DNA from: Gammaproteobacteria bacterium
Lineage (GTDB): Bacteria; Pseudomonadota; Gammaproteobacteria; SZUA-152
Direction: 5' to 3'
DNA length: 50,204 bases
Assembly: GCA_011321815.1 (NCBI GenBank)
Contig: DROS01000081.1
Coordinates: forward strand, 1-50,204
Below the pieces are notes generated by a model. That model searched no databases and was not told the DNA's origin. It saw only the letters and a list, made by a program, of their open reading frames with translations. The translations under genes and the position numbers were made by a program. Position 1 is the stretch's first letter, and every line of letters starts with the position of its first letter. Shown one piece after another: positions 25,935-34,150 of this stretch.

Positions 25935-27605
25935 ATGTCAAATACAGGCAACATGTTGAGTACCGCCGTTTCCGGGCTTCAGGCCTTTCAACGGAATCTG
26001 GTTACCATTGGGAATAACATCAGTAATGTGAATACTGAAGGCTTTAGCCGACAGTCTGTGGAGCTTTCCGCCCGCACACCCAATGCCGCCAGTGGTGGGT
26101 TTATTGGCACGGGGGTTGATGTTACAACGATTCAACGTGTTTACGATCAGTTTTTATTTGATCAGGTTGTTTCCCGGAATTCTGCATTTAATCAGTTGGA
26201 TACCTTGCAGACCATGGCATCCGGTATTGATGAGTTGCTGGCCAATGATGATGTGGGCCTGAATCCAGCCATTCAAAAATTCTTTAATGCTTTGCAGGAT
26301 GTGGCCAATAATCCCACGTCCATTCCAGCGCGTCAGGTGTTAATTTCAGAAGCAGCGACATTAAGTGATCGTTTTCAATCGTTTGATCAGCGTTTTGAAA
26401 ATATGAATGATACTGTCAACAATCAGTTGGTGGTAGCAACGGCAGAAATCAGCAGCATTGCATCGTCTATTGCCGAACTAAATAAAACCATTGTCTTGCA
26501 AAGAGGCCTGGCAGGAGGGCAACCCCCCAACAGTCTGTTGGATCAGCGTGACCGTCTGGTCAGCCAGTTATCCGAACTGGTATCTGTCAATACCAATGAA
26601 TCCAGCGATGGTTCCCTCAATGTATTTATTGGCAATGGGCAAACATTGGTGCTGGCTGGTGAGGCCCGTACTTTATCGACGTCGCGCAATGAATTTGATT
26701 TGAGCCGGTTGGAGGTGAGCTTTGATACCGGCATAACCAGCTTCCCCATTAGCGGACAGCTGAATGGTGGAAAAATCGGTGGGCTGTTGGCCTTTCGGGA
26801 AAATGTGCTGGACCCTGTGCAGGATTCCATGGGACGTATTGCCATTGGTTTGGCTTCGTCCATCAATGTTCAGCACCAGCTGGGTGATGACATTAATGGA
26901 AATCCTGGCGGCCTGTTTTTTAATGATGTTGTTTCGACCAGCCCGGAAGTGTTTTCCAGTACCGGGAATGACCCAACCAGCGGTACAGTGAGTGTCGCCA
27001 TTAATGATACCAACCTGATTCAGGCCAGTGAATATCGTCTGAATTATGATGGCGCAACATTTTCGTTGACACGGCTTCGTGATAATACCGTTGTTGACAG
27101 CGGTTTTGTTGTTACTGATTTCCCACGTACAGTGGCCTCCGATGGTATTACCCTGAGCCTGGCTGGTGGTGTTTCTGCGGGCGACAGCTTTTTGATTCGT
27201 CCTGTCAGAAACGGGGCAGCGGATATTGGTGTCGCCATTGCCTCTGCCGCGGAGTTTGCTGGTGCGGCATCTGGAAATGCTCTGGGTGATAACAGTAATG
27301 CGTTGGCTTTGGCAGCTTTGCAGGCGCAAAAGGTGTTGGGTGGCAGCACAGAAAGCTTTCAATCTGCGTACGCCAAGCTGGTGTCAGAGGTGGGTGTGGG
27401 GACGCGGGAGGCCACGGTCAATGCCAATGCCCAACGCGCCTTGCTGGATCGTGCCGTTGAATCACAACAAGCGGTATCCGGTGTTAATCTTGATGAAGAG
27501 GCTGCAAATCTGTTGAAATTTCAGCAGGCGTATCAGGCGGCTGCACAGGTGATTCGCATATCGGACGATATTTTTCAGACCCTGCTCAGTGTTACCGGGC
27601 GTTAA
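25935..27605 (+). CDS. flgK: flagellar hook-associated protein 1 FlgK
   Basis: The first hook-filament junction protein, 556 residues. It shares the rod/hook N-terminal helix NISNVNTEGFSRQSVEL, followed by the FlgK-specific RVYDQFLFDQVVSRNSAFNQL and the LLDQRDRLVSQLSELVSV segment. The C terminus VSGVNLDEEAANLLKFQQAYQAAAQVIRISDDIFQTLL is diagnostic. It is exported with the help of FlgN. A sigma-28-like promoter precedes it; flgL follows after 38 bases. Confidence 0.96.
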   Translation: MSNTGNMLSTAVSGLQAFQRNLVTIGNNISNVNTEGFSRQSVELSARTPNAASGGFIGTGVDVTTIQRVYDQFLFDQVVSRNSAFNQLDTLQTMASGIDELLANDDVGLNPAIQKFFNALQDVANNPTSIPARQVLISEAATLSDRFQSFDQRFENMNDTVNNQLVVATAEISSIASSIAELNKTIVLQRGLAGGQPPNSLLDQRDRLVSQLSELVSVNTNESSDGSLNVFIGNGQTLVLAGEARTLSTSRNEFDLSRLEVSFDTGITSFPISGQLNGGKIGGLLAFRENVLDPVQDSMGRIAIGLASSINVQHQLGDDINGNPGGLFFNDVVSTSPEVFSSTGNDPTSGTVSVAINDTNLIQASEYRLNYDGATFSLTRLRDNTVVDSGFVVTDFPRTVASDGITLSLAGGVSAGDSFLIRPVRNGAADIGVAIASAAEFAGAASGNALGDNSNALALAALQAQKVLGGSTESFQSAYAKLVSEVGVGTREATVNANAQRALLDRAVESQQAVSGVNLDEEAANLLKFQQAYQAAAQVIRISDDIFQTLLSVTGR

Positions 27606-27643
27606 CTTTATACGAACACAAGTGAAATAAGGAACAATTCCCA

Positions 27644-28564
27644 ATGCGAATTTCAACAGCACAAATGCAGGATCGTAGCGTCACTGCCATGCTGGAGCGA
27701 CAATCGGAATTGAGTAAAACCCAGCAGCAGGTGGCAACGGGAAAACGTATTCTGGCGCCATCGGATGATGTGTTGGGCTCAACCCAGATACTGGCTTTCA
27801 ATAAGGTGATAGCGACATACAATCAATACCAGGAAAACGCGGATGCTGCTGAAACCCGTATCAAGCAGGAGGAGGCCGCACTCACACAGACCATTGATAT
27901 GTTACAGCGTGCGCGTGAGTTGGCTGTGCAGGGAAACAACACAAGCCTGGGGGCAAATGAACGTGCACTTATTGCTGATGAAGTGCGTGCGATTTTGGGT
28001 GAGATGGTTTCGGTGGCCAATTCAGCAGACAGTAACGGTGAATATATTTTTGCAGGATTTAATGTCGATACTGCGCCGATCACCGTTACTGAAGTTCCTG
28101 CTGCCAGTGGTTTGTTTACCTATGCTTACACGGGTGACCTGGGGCAGCGTAATGTGCAGATTGGTGAAACACGATTCATCGCCACTGAAGACAATGGGCA
28201 AGGGGTGTTTATGGATGTTCCTGTTTCGGGGGGCGGTACACAAAGTATTTTTGAAACGTTGGAGCAGTTTGCATTAGCGCTTGAAGGCAATACCGCAACG
28301 ACTAACGTACCGGATGATATTTCACTGGCGATGGAAAATTTAGGTGCTTTCCGTACGCAAACCGGTGCCCGCCTGAATGCTATTGACAGTCACCGGGCAT
28401 TGAATGAAGAAATCGTCCTCCAGGGACAAAAGGCTTTGTCTTCCATCGAAGACCTGGATTACGCTGAGGCGGTGAGCCGTCTGAATTTACAGCTTACGGG
28501 TTTGCAGGCAGCACAACAGAGTTTTGCACGGATTCAGAATCTTTCCTTGTTTAATTTTCTTTAG
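27644..28564 (+). CDS. flgL: flagellar hook-associated protein 3 FlgL
   Basis: The second junction protein, adjacent to flagellin, 306 residues. The flagellin-like N-terminal domain reads RISTAQMQDRSVTAMLERQSELSKTQQQVATGKRILAPSDD. The C-terminal helix (YAEAVSRLNLQLTGLQAAQQSFARIQNLSLFNFL) is the FlgL form of the D0/D1 domain. It is the last flagellar gene in the window; a strong terminator follows within 45 bases. No flagellin gene is present here. Confidence 0.96.
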   Translation: MRISTAQMQDRSVTAMLERQSELSKTQQQVATGKRILAPSDDVLGSTQILAFNKVIATYNQYQENADAAETRIKQEEAALTQTIDMLQRARELAVQGNNTSLGANERALIADEVRAILGEMVSVANSADSNGEYIFAGFNVDTAPITVTEVPAASGLFTYAYTGDLGQRNVQIGETRFIATEDNGQGVFMDVPVSGGGTQSIFETLEQFALALEGNTATTNVPDDISLAMENLGAFRTQTGARLNAIDSHRALNEEIVLQGQKALSSIEDLDYAEAVSRLNLQLTGLQAAQQSFARIQNLSLFNFL

Positions 28565-28603
28565 GGGTGTGCACGTTCTTTGGTTTAGCGGGCCACAGCA
28601 AGG

Positions 28604-28640
28604 AAACTGCGGGGCATTGATGAATGCCCCGCAGTTTTTA
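28604..28640. terminator. strong intrinsic terminator after flgL
   Basis: A 15-base perfect stem (AAACTGCGGGGCATT paired with its complement) with loop GATG, followed by T residues. The A-rich 5' side means it can also work on the minus strand, ending the lipoprotein gene at 28652. Confidence 0.9.
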
Positions 28641-28651
28641 TGGCGAAGGGG

Positions 28652-29554
28652 TTACGGCAAGGGAATATTCGTATTGTTCAACGTGATGATGTAGTTCACT
28701 TGAGCCACCCCACCCGAGGTACTGTTTTGACATAAATTTACCATGCGCACCATGCCAATTTCTGGCATGACAAACATGGTGCCATTATAAGAAACCTGGT
28801 CGGCGCTGGTGCCGCAGATGCTACGGATGTCGCCAGGAAACGAAGTGGCGGGGGAGTTTTTGGGTGTGGTTGCGCCGAAAAACTCTATTTCAAACGGGTT
28901 TGAAAATTTACCCAGATTAGTGGTGACCGGTGTTGTGTCGCCTATGATGGTAAAGTTGTCATCAAATTTGTAGATCTCTGCGCCGCATTGCCCCACTGTT
29001 ACACCGCAGTCTTCCATCACAGAAAATGTCAATGGAGAGTTCGGGGGGGGAGTGCCCACTTCCATGGGGGAGTCAAAAATGACGGGCAGGATGATATCTG
29101 AGGAAGGATTGTTAACATTGTCCGGGTTGTACAACCAGTAGAGGCTGGTGCCACCACCAATGGCATAGAGAGAGGTTTGCCCACTGTTGTCAGGAGCAGT
29201 GCTGCTGGTCTCCTGGTGGATGTAGCGAATGATTGTGGCGTTTGCTTCGGTGCTGTCGGGATTATAGGTAAGCGTTGTTGTTTCTTTTAATACCGGGTAT
29301 TTGGTGCTGCCATCAATGGGGTCTGTTAAATCAGGAGTCTGCTCCCATTCCACACGCAGCGTGCCCTGGCTGGTTGTGCCAGAATTTGATACTGCTATTA
29401 CGTTGTATGTAATAACATCCCCTGGCTGGTAGACACGTAAATTATTAGTTGTGCGGCTGATGGTTTCCTCATCCTTTTTCTTGATGTGGCAACTGCTGAG
29501 CAGGACGCTGATGCTCATTGTCAGCAAAATCAATCCCAGTTTTTTTAACATCAT
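28652..29554 (-). CDS. hypothetical lipoprotein
   Basis: A 300-residue exported protein. The N terminus has a hydrophobic signal and the lipobox VLLSSC, so it is predicted to be lipid-anchored. The mature part is Thr/Ser/Asn/Pro rich with predicted beta-strand character and no recognisable enzyme motif. Cysteine pairs in EDCGVTVGQCG and SICGTS suggest disulfides in the periplasm. GAGGATG precedes the ATG. It stands alone between the flagellar block and the DNA-repair genes, on the opposite strand, and shares the palindromic terminator with flgL. Function unknown. Confidence 0.75.
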   Translation of the reverse strand: MMLKKLGLILLTMSISVLLSSCHIKKKDEETISRTTNNLRVYQPGDVITYNVIAVSNSGTTSQGTLRVEWEQTPDLTDPIDGSTKYPVLKETTTLTYNPDSTEANATIIRYIHQETSSTAPDNSGQTSLYAIGGGTSLYWLYNPDNVNNPSSDIILPVIFDSPMEVGTPPPNSPLTFSVMEDCGVTVGQCGAEIYKFDDNFTIIGDTTPVTTNLGKFSNPFEIEFFGATTPKNSPATSFPGDIRSICGTSADQVSYNGTMFVMPEIGMVRMVNLCQNSTSGGVAQVNYIITLNNTNIPLP

Positions 29555-29690
29555 AAAGACATCCTCTCGCGTATCGCCCCAGGTTAGACGCCTGATTTAC
29601 CATTTTGTTTGCAGCCAATCAAAGGCTATCACAAACTGGTATGCTGTGGGCCTGAAAAATTGGCGATAAAATTAAACTTACTTTTGGGAC

Positions 29691-30356
29691 ATGATGAATA
29701 CGACTTCCCCTATCTTCGACCTGAATTGCCGTCTGTGCCCCCGATTGAGCGATTTCCTTGACGAAAACCGGCGGCAATACCCGGATTACCACGCGCGCCC
29801 GGTTGCCCCCTTCGGGGTGAAAAATCCCAAACTGCTTATCGTGGGGCTGGCCCCGGGTATGCACGGCGCCAATGCTACAGGGCGGCCTTTTACCGGGGAT
29901 CACGCGGGTATTCTGCTGTACCAGACGTTGTTTGATACCGGTTTCAGTTCAGCACCCACTTCGGATTCGGCCGATGATGGCTTGCGGCTCAAGCAGTGCC
30001 GCATCAGCAATGCAGTGAAATGTCTGCCGCCACAGAACAAACCCACGGGAGAGGAAATTCGTACCTGCAATCAGTTTCTGAAAGCGGAACTGGCGTCGTT
30101 GCGCCGGGGGGCTTGCGTGCTGGCCCTGGGCACCATTGCGCATGCGGCGGTATTGCGTGCCCTGGGGTTAAAACTGAAAGACTATCCCTTTGGGCACAAC
30201 CAGTTGCACGAATTACCGCAGAAAAAGCCCAAAGGTCTTTTTCTGCTGGATTCCTACCATTGCAGCCGTTACAACACCCAAACCCGTCGTTTGACACCCC
30301 CTATGTTTCAGGCGGTATTTGAGCGGGCGCGTGAACTGGTTGACGCCAAGAGTTAA
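29691..30356 (+). CDS. uracil-DNA glycosylase, family 5-like (UdgB)
   Basis: Removes uracil, and in family 5 also other deaminated bases, from DNA to start base-excision repair. It is 221 residues. The N terminus has CRLCPRL, part of the Cys set binding the [4Fe-4S] cluster. Motif A is LIVGLAPGMHGANATGRPFTGD, the family 5 form lacking the catalytic Asp/Glu of family 4. The C-terminal motif is SYHCSRYNTQTRRLTPPMF, matching the HPSxxN-T-GRLTP pattern with HCS in place of HPS. The uvrC gene starts 3 bases after the stop, so the two repair genes are coupled. Confidence 0.87.
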   Translation: MMNTTSPIFDLNCRLCPRLSDFLDENRRQYPDYHARPVAPFGVKNPKLLIVGLAPGMHGANATGRPFTGDHAGILLYQTLFDTGFSSAPTSDSADDGLRLKQCRISNAVKCLPPQNKPTGEEIRTCNQFLKAELASLRRGACVLALGTIAHAAVLRALGLKLKDYPFGHNQLHELPQKKPKGLFLLDSYHCSRYNTQTRRLTPPMFQAVFERARELVDAKS

Positions 30357-30359
30357 CGC

Positions 30360-32255
30360 ATGTCTGCGGATGATTCCAGCACCAATTCAGGCACGCATTC
30401 ATTTGATGTCAAGGTATATCTGCAAACCCTGACCAGCCGTCCTGGTGTTTATCGCATGCTGGATGCCAGCGGTACGGTACTGTATGTGGGCAAGGCCCGT
30501 AACCTGAAAAAGCGCGTGGCCAGCTATTTCACCCGTGCCACCCAGGGGGCGAAAACCCGGGCCATGGTGGCACAGGTACAGAGGGTGGAGGTAACCGTCA
30601 CCCATACTGAAAATGAGGCGTTGTTGCTGGAAAGCAATCTCATCAAGGAGCTGAAGCCGCGCTACAACATTCTGCTGCGGGATGATAAAAGTTACCCTTA
30701 TATTTTTCTCTCCGAAGGCGCTGATTTTCCCCGGCTCTCGTACCACCGTGGCGCAAAGCGTGCGAAAGGGCGGTATTTTGGGCCCTATCCCAGCGCCGGG
30801 GCGGTGCGGGAGAGTTTGAATCTGTTGCAAAAGCTGTTTCGGGTGCGTCAATGCGACGACAATTTTTTTCGTAACCGTTCGCGGCCCTGCCTGCAATACC
30901 AGATTCAGCGCTGCACAGCCCCCTGCGTGGGTTTGATCGACAAACCGCGCTATGCCGAGGACCTTCGCCATACCACGCTGTTTTTGGAGGGCAAAAGCGC
31001 CAAAGTCATTAACGAGCTGGTGGAAAAAATGGAGCAGGCCTCGGCAGCGCTGGAATTTGAAGAAGCGGCGCAGATTCGGGATCTCATCGGCAGCCTGCGG
31101 CGGGTGCAGGAAACCCAGTATGTGAGTGGCGAGGGTGGCAGTCTGGACGTGATTGCCGTGATGACGGCCGGTGGCCTGGCCTGTGTGCAGGTGTTTTTTG
31201 TGCGGGATGGCCGCAACCTCGGCAACAAAACCTTTTTTCCGCGCCACATTGAAGGAGCTGGCCCCGGCGAAGTGCTGGCGGCGTTCATCGCCCAGTATTA
31301 TCTGGTGGGCCATGCCGGGCGCACCGTGCCCGCAGAAATTCTTGTGAGCACAGCCCTGGGTGATGAAGGAGCACTATTGCAAACCGTATTGAGCGAAGAG
31401 AGCGGTCACCGGGTACGCATCACTCACAAACTGCGTGGTGAGCGCGCACGCTGGGTGACAATGGCCGTGACCAACGCAGAAAATGCACTCAATGCGCAAA
31501 TTGCCACCAAAAGTACCGTATTGCGCCGCTTCGAGGCGTTGCAGGACGTGCTGCAACTGGACAGCCCACCGCAACGGCTGGAGTGTTTCGACATCAGCCA
31601 TACCATGGGCGAAGCCACAGTGGCCTCGTGCGTGGTGCTGGATACTACAGGCCCGGTGAAGTCCGACTATCGGCGCTTCAATATTGACAACATCACCCCC
31701 GGCGATGATTACGCCGCCATGCGACAAGCCCTGCTGCGGCGTTATACGCGCCTGAAAAAAGGTGAAGGCAAGCTGCCGGACATTCTGCTTATCGACGGCG
31801 GCAAAGGGCAGGTGAGTGAAGCCGAGTCAGTGATGGAGGAATTACAGATTACCGGCGTCACCCTGTTGGGGGTGTCCAAAGGGCCCGCGCGGCGGCCGGG
31901 AGAAGAACAATTGATTTTGTCCACTGCGCCGTCGCTGGGCAAAGAATTGTTGCGGGAGGGAGCGCCCCGTATACTGCCCTCAGATTCACCCGCGTTGCAC
32001 CTTATTCAGCAGATACGCGACGAAGCCCACCGTTTTGCCATCACCGGCCACCGACAGCGCCGCGCCAAAGTGCGCAATACCTCGGTACTGGAAGGTATCA
32101 GCGGCCTTGGCCCCAAGCGTCGTCAGACCCTGCTGAAACAGTTTGGTGGTTTGCAGGAAGTGGCGCGTGCTGGCGTGGAAGATCTTGCCAGAGTGCCCGG
32201 CATCAGCAAGCAACTGGCGCAGCGGGTGTATGATGTGTTTCATGTGAATGAATAA
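30360..32255 (+). CDS. uvrC: excinuclease ABC subunit C
   Basis: The nuclease subunit of nucleotide excision repair; it makes the 3' and 5' incisions around lesions marked by UvrAB. It is 631 residues. The N-terminal GIY-YIG domain shows PGVYRMLDASGTVLYVGKARNLKKRVASYF. A UVR domain (about 210-245) binds UvrB. The RNase H-like endonuclease has ECFDISHTMGEATVAS and LLIDGGKGQ. Two helix-hairpin-helix motifs close the protein (LEGISGLGPKRRQTLL and LARVPGISKQLA). It is cotranscribed with the upstream glycosylase and with pgsA (19-base gap). Confidence 0.97.
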   Translation: MSADDSSTNSGTHSFDVKVYLQTLTSRPGVYRMLDASGTVLYVGKARNLKKRVASYFTRATQGAKTRAMVAQVQRVEVTVTHTENEALLLESNLIKELKPRYNILLRDDKSYPYIFLSEGADFPRLSYHRGAKRAKGRYFGPYPSAGAVRESLNLLQKLFRVRQCDDNFFRNRSRPCLQYQIQRCTAPCVGLIDKPRYAEDLRHTTLFLEGKSAKVINELVEKMEQASAALEFEEAAQIRDLIGSLRRVQETQYVSGEGGSLDVIAVMTAGGLACVQVFFVRDGRNLGNKTFFPRHIEGAGPGEVLAAFIAQYYLVGHAGRTVPAEILVSTALGDEGALLQTVLSEESGHRVRITHKLRGERARWVTMAVTNAENALNAQIATKSTVLRRFEALQDVLQLDSPPQRLECFDISHTMGEATVASCVVLDTTGPVKSDYRRFNIDNITPGDDYAAMRQALLRRYTRLKKGEGKLPDILLIDGGKGQVSEAESVMEELQITGVTLLGVSKGPARRPGEEQLILSTAPSLGKELLREGAPRILPSDSPALHLIQQIRDEAHRFAITGHRQRRAKVRNTSVLEGISGLGPKRRQTLLKQFGGLQEVARAGVEDLARVPGISKQLAQRVYDVFHVNE

Positions 32256-32274
32256 TACGAATACCTGAGTAAAC

Positions 32275-32850
32275 ATGAGCTTTAATATACCCAACCTATT
32301 GACCTTGCTGCGTATTGCGCTGATTCCCGTTTTTGCCGTGCTGTTTTACCTGCCGGTGGAATGGTCCCATATCGCCGTTACCGTGGTATTTGCCGTGGCC
32401 GCCGGGACAGACTGGCTGGATGGCTATCTGGCGCGCCGCATGCAGCTCACCTCAGCCTTCGGCGCTTTTCTTGACCCGGTGGCCGACAAGCTCATGGTTG
32501 CCGTGGCGCTGGTGATGTTGGTGGACATGAACCCCACACTGTTTCCCGGTGTGTTTCTGGCCTTGCCTGCCGCCGTGATTATCGGCCGGGAGATTGTTAT
32601 TTCCGCACTGCGTGAATGGATGGCCGAACTGGGTGAACGCGCACAGGTCGCCGTGTCGGTGATCGGCAAAATCAAGACCGCCACACAAATGCTGGCACTG
32701 GTGCTGCTGCTGTACCGCGAACCGATAGGTGATTTCCCCACAGCGGAAACCGGATTTATTTTTTTGTATATTTCTGCAGGGCTCACACTGTGGTCCATGG
32801 TCATTTATATTCGTTCTGCATGGCCATCACTACAAAAAGAGGACAATTAG
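32275..32850 (+). CDS. pgsA: CDP-diacylglycerol-glycerol-3-phosphate phosphatidyltransferase
   Basis: The committed step of phosphatidylglycerol synthesis, in the inner membrane. It is 191 residues with about five membrane helices. The CDP-alcohol phosphotransferase signature DG-x2-AR-x8-G-x3-D-x3-D is complete in DGYLARRMQLTSAFGAFLDPVADK. The uvrC-pgsA-tRNA order is as in E. coli. The start ATG 32275 follows TGAGTAAAC with a weak ribosome site, suggesting coupling to uvrC. Confidence 0.96.
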   Translation: MSFNIPNLLTLLRIALIPVFAVLFYLPVEWSHIAVTVVFAVAAGTDWLDGYLARRMQLTSAFGAFLDPVADKLMVAVALVMLVDMNPTLFPGVFLALPAAVIIGREIVISALREWMAELGERAQVAVSVIGKIKTATQMLALVLLLYREPIGDFPTAETGFIFLYISAGLTLWSMVIYIRSAWPSLQKEDN

Positions 32851-32873
32851 ACAGACATTTATTGCCCAGACGC

Positions 32874-32901
32874 TTGACAGTGAAAGCGCCGCCAGTACAA
32901 T
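32874..32901 (+). promoter_or_regulatory. sigma-70 promoter for tRNA-Gly
   Basis: TTGACA (32874-32879), 16 bases, TACAAT (32896-32901). The -35 is perfect and the -10 has one mismatch. The tRNA starts 20 bases after the -10. Confidence 0.85.
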
Positions 32902-32920
32902 ACACCGGCTTGAAGCGCAG

Positions 32921-32996
32921 GCGGGAATAGCTCAGCTGGTAGAGCACAACCTTGCCAAGGTTGGGGTCGCGAGTTCGAATCTCGTTTCCCGCTCCA
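32921..32996 (+). tRNA. glyW: tRNA-Gly (anticodon GCC)
   Basis: 76 bases with encoded CCA. The acceptor GCGGGAA pairs with TTCCCGC. The anticodon arm CAACC-TTGCCAA-GGTTG gives GCC. The position after pgsA corresponds to E. coli glyW. Confidence 0.95.
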
Positions 32997-33040
32997 TTCC
33001 TCTTTTTGATTGAAAAAGAGCCAGGATGGCGCAAGAATGC

Positions 33041-33070
33041 AAAACCTCGATCCTGCGGTCGAGGTTTTTT
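33041..33070 (+). terminator. intrinsic terminator between tRNA-Gly and tRNA-Cys
   Basis: AACCTCGA (33043-33050) pairs with TCGAGGTT (33059-33066) across an 8-base loop, followed by T. An outer inverted pair AAGAGCC / GGCTCTT encloses it. This implies tRNA-Cys has, or partly depends on, its own promoter, which I cannot identify with confidence. Confidence 0.75.
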
Positions 33071-33129
33071 GGTTTACGGCTCTTCGATTAACGAGTGATG
33101 GCCGTTAAACACGACGAAAGCTGATATTT

Positions 33130-33203
33130 GGCGGAATGGCAGAGTGGCTATGCAGCGGATTGCAAATCCGTGTACCTCGGTTCGACTCCGGGTTCCGCCT
33201 CCA
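33130..33203 (+). tRNA. cysT: tRNA-Cys (anticodon GCA), attachment site of the adjacent element
   Basis: 74 bases with encoded CCA. The acceptor GGCGGAA pairs with TTCCGCC. The anticodon loop reads TTGCAAA-type with GCA. Its last 47 bases plus TA are repeated at 35493-35541, so it is the tRNA restored at one end of an integrated element. It corresponds to E. coli cysT. Confidence 0.95.
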
Positions 33204-33205
33204 TA
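33157..33205 (+). repeat. attL-like 49-bp direct repeat (within tRNA-Cys)
   Basis: It starts GGATTGCAAATCC and ends CGCCTCCATA, covering the anticodon arm to just past CCA. All 49 bases match 35493-35541; the flanking bases differ on both sides. Confidence 0.93.
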
Positions 33206-33285
33206 TTTTTCAATAGGTTACACGACCACCTTGGTTGCCATATACCCATCATACTGCCCAGTTTAGGTATATAAATGGTATTTCA

Positions 33286-33594
33286 TTACCGAGATGGCTC
33301 AAGAATGATGCCATCGCGCAGGTAATGATCTTCTGTCATTTTCGCATCTGAATGCCCCAAACTATCCTGTACGTCACGACCCAATTTTTTTAAGCCGGAC
33401 GCATATTTTGCTTTTACATCTTTAGGTTGAAACGGCTCGAGTCCTGCCAGTTCCATATCAGGCCGCAGCTTTTGCCATGCCGGGTTAAACGAACCTAATA
33501 AGCATCGCCCACCCTCCCGGTTGGGGAACAAGGTAGAGCGATTCATCAGATATATCGCTGTCCCTTTTGCTTGACAATAACAACCTGTTAGCAC
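33286..33594 (-). pseudogene. tyrosine recombinase (integrase), C-terminal remnant
   Basis: About 102 codons survive. The recognisable part is the C-terminal catalytic region of a phage/island integrase: FQPKDVKAKYASGLKKLG corresponds to the H-x-x-R box, with Lys where the Arg is expected. DSLGHSDAKMTEDHYLRD contains the conserved LGH and the nucleophile Tyr. The N-terminal DNA-binding and core domains are missing; the sequence upstream is occupied by the promoter of the next gene. The gene reads towards the tRNA-Cys attachment site, the usual geometry for tRNA-targeting integrases. It is non-functional as it stands. Confidence 0.82.
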
Positions 33595-33600
33595 TAAAGT
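33571..33600 (+). promoter_or_regulatory. promoter of the winged-helix/nucleotidyltransferase pair
   Basis: TTGACA (33571-33576), 18 bases, TAAAGT (33595-33600). The predicted transcription start falls inside the adjoining palindrome, so a bound protein would block initiation or escape. Confidence 0.65.
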
Positions 33601-33624
33601 GTTTCCTGTTTCGAAACAGGAAAC
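33601..33624. promoter_or_regulatory. 24-bp perfect palindromic operator
   Basis: GTTTCCTGTTTC followed immediately by its exact reverse complement. It begins right after the -10 element and ends 4 bases before ATG 33629, including the ribosome site AGGAAA. This is the expected place for autorepression by the winged-helix protein encoded next. Confidence 0.85.
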
Positions 33625-33628
33625 CCCT

Positions 33629-34150
33629 ATGGAGCTAAAACCTCAAGATTCTCTATTAGCGCTGAAATACTGGTCTCTTAGGCGGGAGGGCAGGGAAAGC
33701 AGTGTGCGTGGCATTGCTGAATCCATCGGCATTAGTGCCAGTGAGGTGAGCAAGGGCACTAAGCGACTGGTTGCATCCCATATCGTGGTTGAAAGAAACG
33801 GTAGTGTATTTGCTGAATCAGGGGCATTGCTTGAGTGGTTGAGCTATGGCGTGCGCTATGCTTATCCAATGGAGAGTATCGGCTATGGAAGAGGTATGGC
33901 GACTGCTTGGAATTGTCCTGTGCTTTCCAGTGAGGTTTCGCCGCCAAGCCCGGCGATGGTTTGGCCCGTTCCAGGTGGTGAGATTGATGGCATGTTGGTC
34001 AAGCCTATACACGATTCTATTCCTCTGGCCTGTCGCAATGATGAGCTGCTTTATCGTGCCATGGCACTGGTAGATGCGATTCGATCCGGGAAGCCAAGAG
34101 AACTTAAGATAGCCAGAAGGTTGTTATCTGCGCTGATTAAAGGGAAGTAA
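33629..34150 (+). CDS. winged-helix protein, putative antitoxin/autorepressor of NTase cassette
   Basis: A 173-residue protein. Residues about 1-65 form a MarR/IclR-like winged helix (KPQDSLLALKYW, then SVRGIAESIGISASEVSKGTKRLVASHIV). The C-terminal part contains LLEWLSYGVRYAYP, MVWPVPGGEIDGMLVKPI and LYRAMALVDAIRSGKPRELKIARRLL. I recall proteins of this shape as partners of nucleotidyltransferases in two-gene cassettes resembling AbiEi/AbiEii, but cannot give a family name. I choose ATG 33629 over the GTG at 33599 because the latter would make the operator palindrome coding. Its stop overlaps the next start (TAATG), so the two products are probably made together. Likely roles are autorepression through the palindrome and neutralising the partner. 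Confidence 0.8.
   Translation: MELKPQDSLLALKYWSLRREGRESSVRGIAESIGISASEVSKGTKRLVASHIVVERNGSVFAESGALLEWLSYGVRYAYPMESIGYGRGMATAWNCPVLSSEVSPPSPAMVWPVPGGEIDGMLVKPIHDSIPLACRNDELLYRAMALVDAIRSGKPRELKIARRLLSALIKGK

Noticed and set aside
32801-33034. Minus-strand frame across tRNA-Gly
   Set aside because: Antisense of a tRNA gene; a common false frame.
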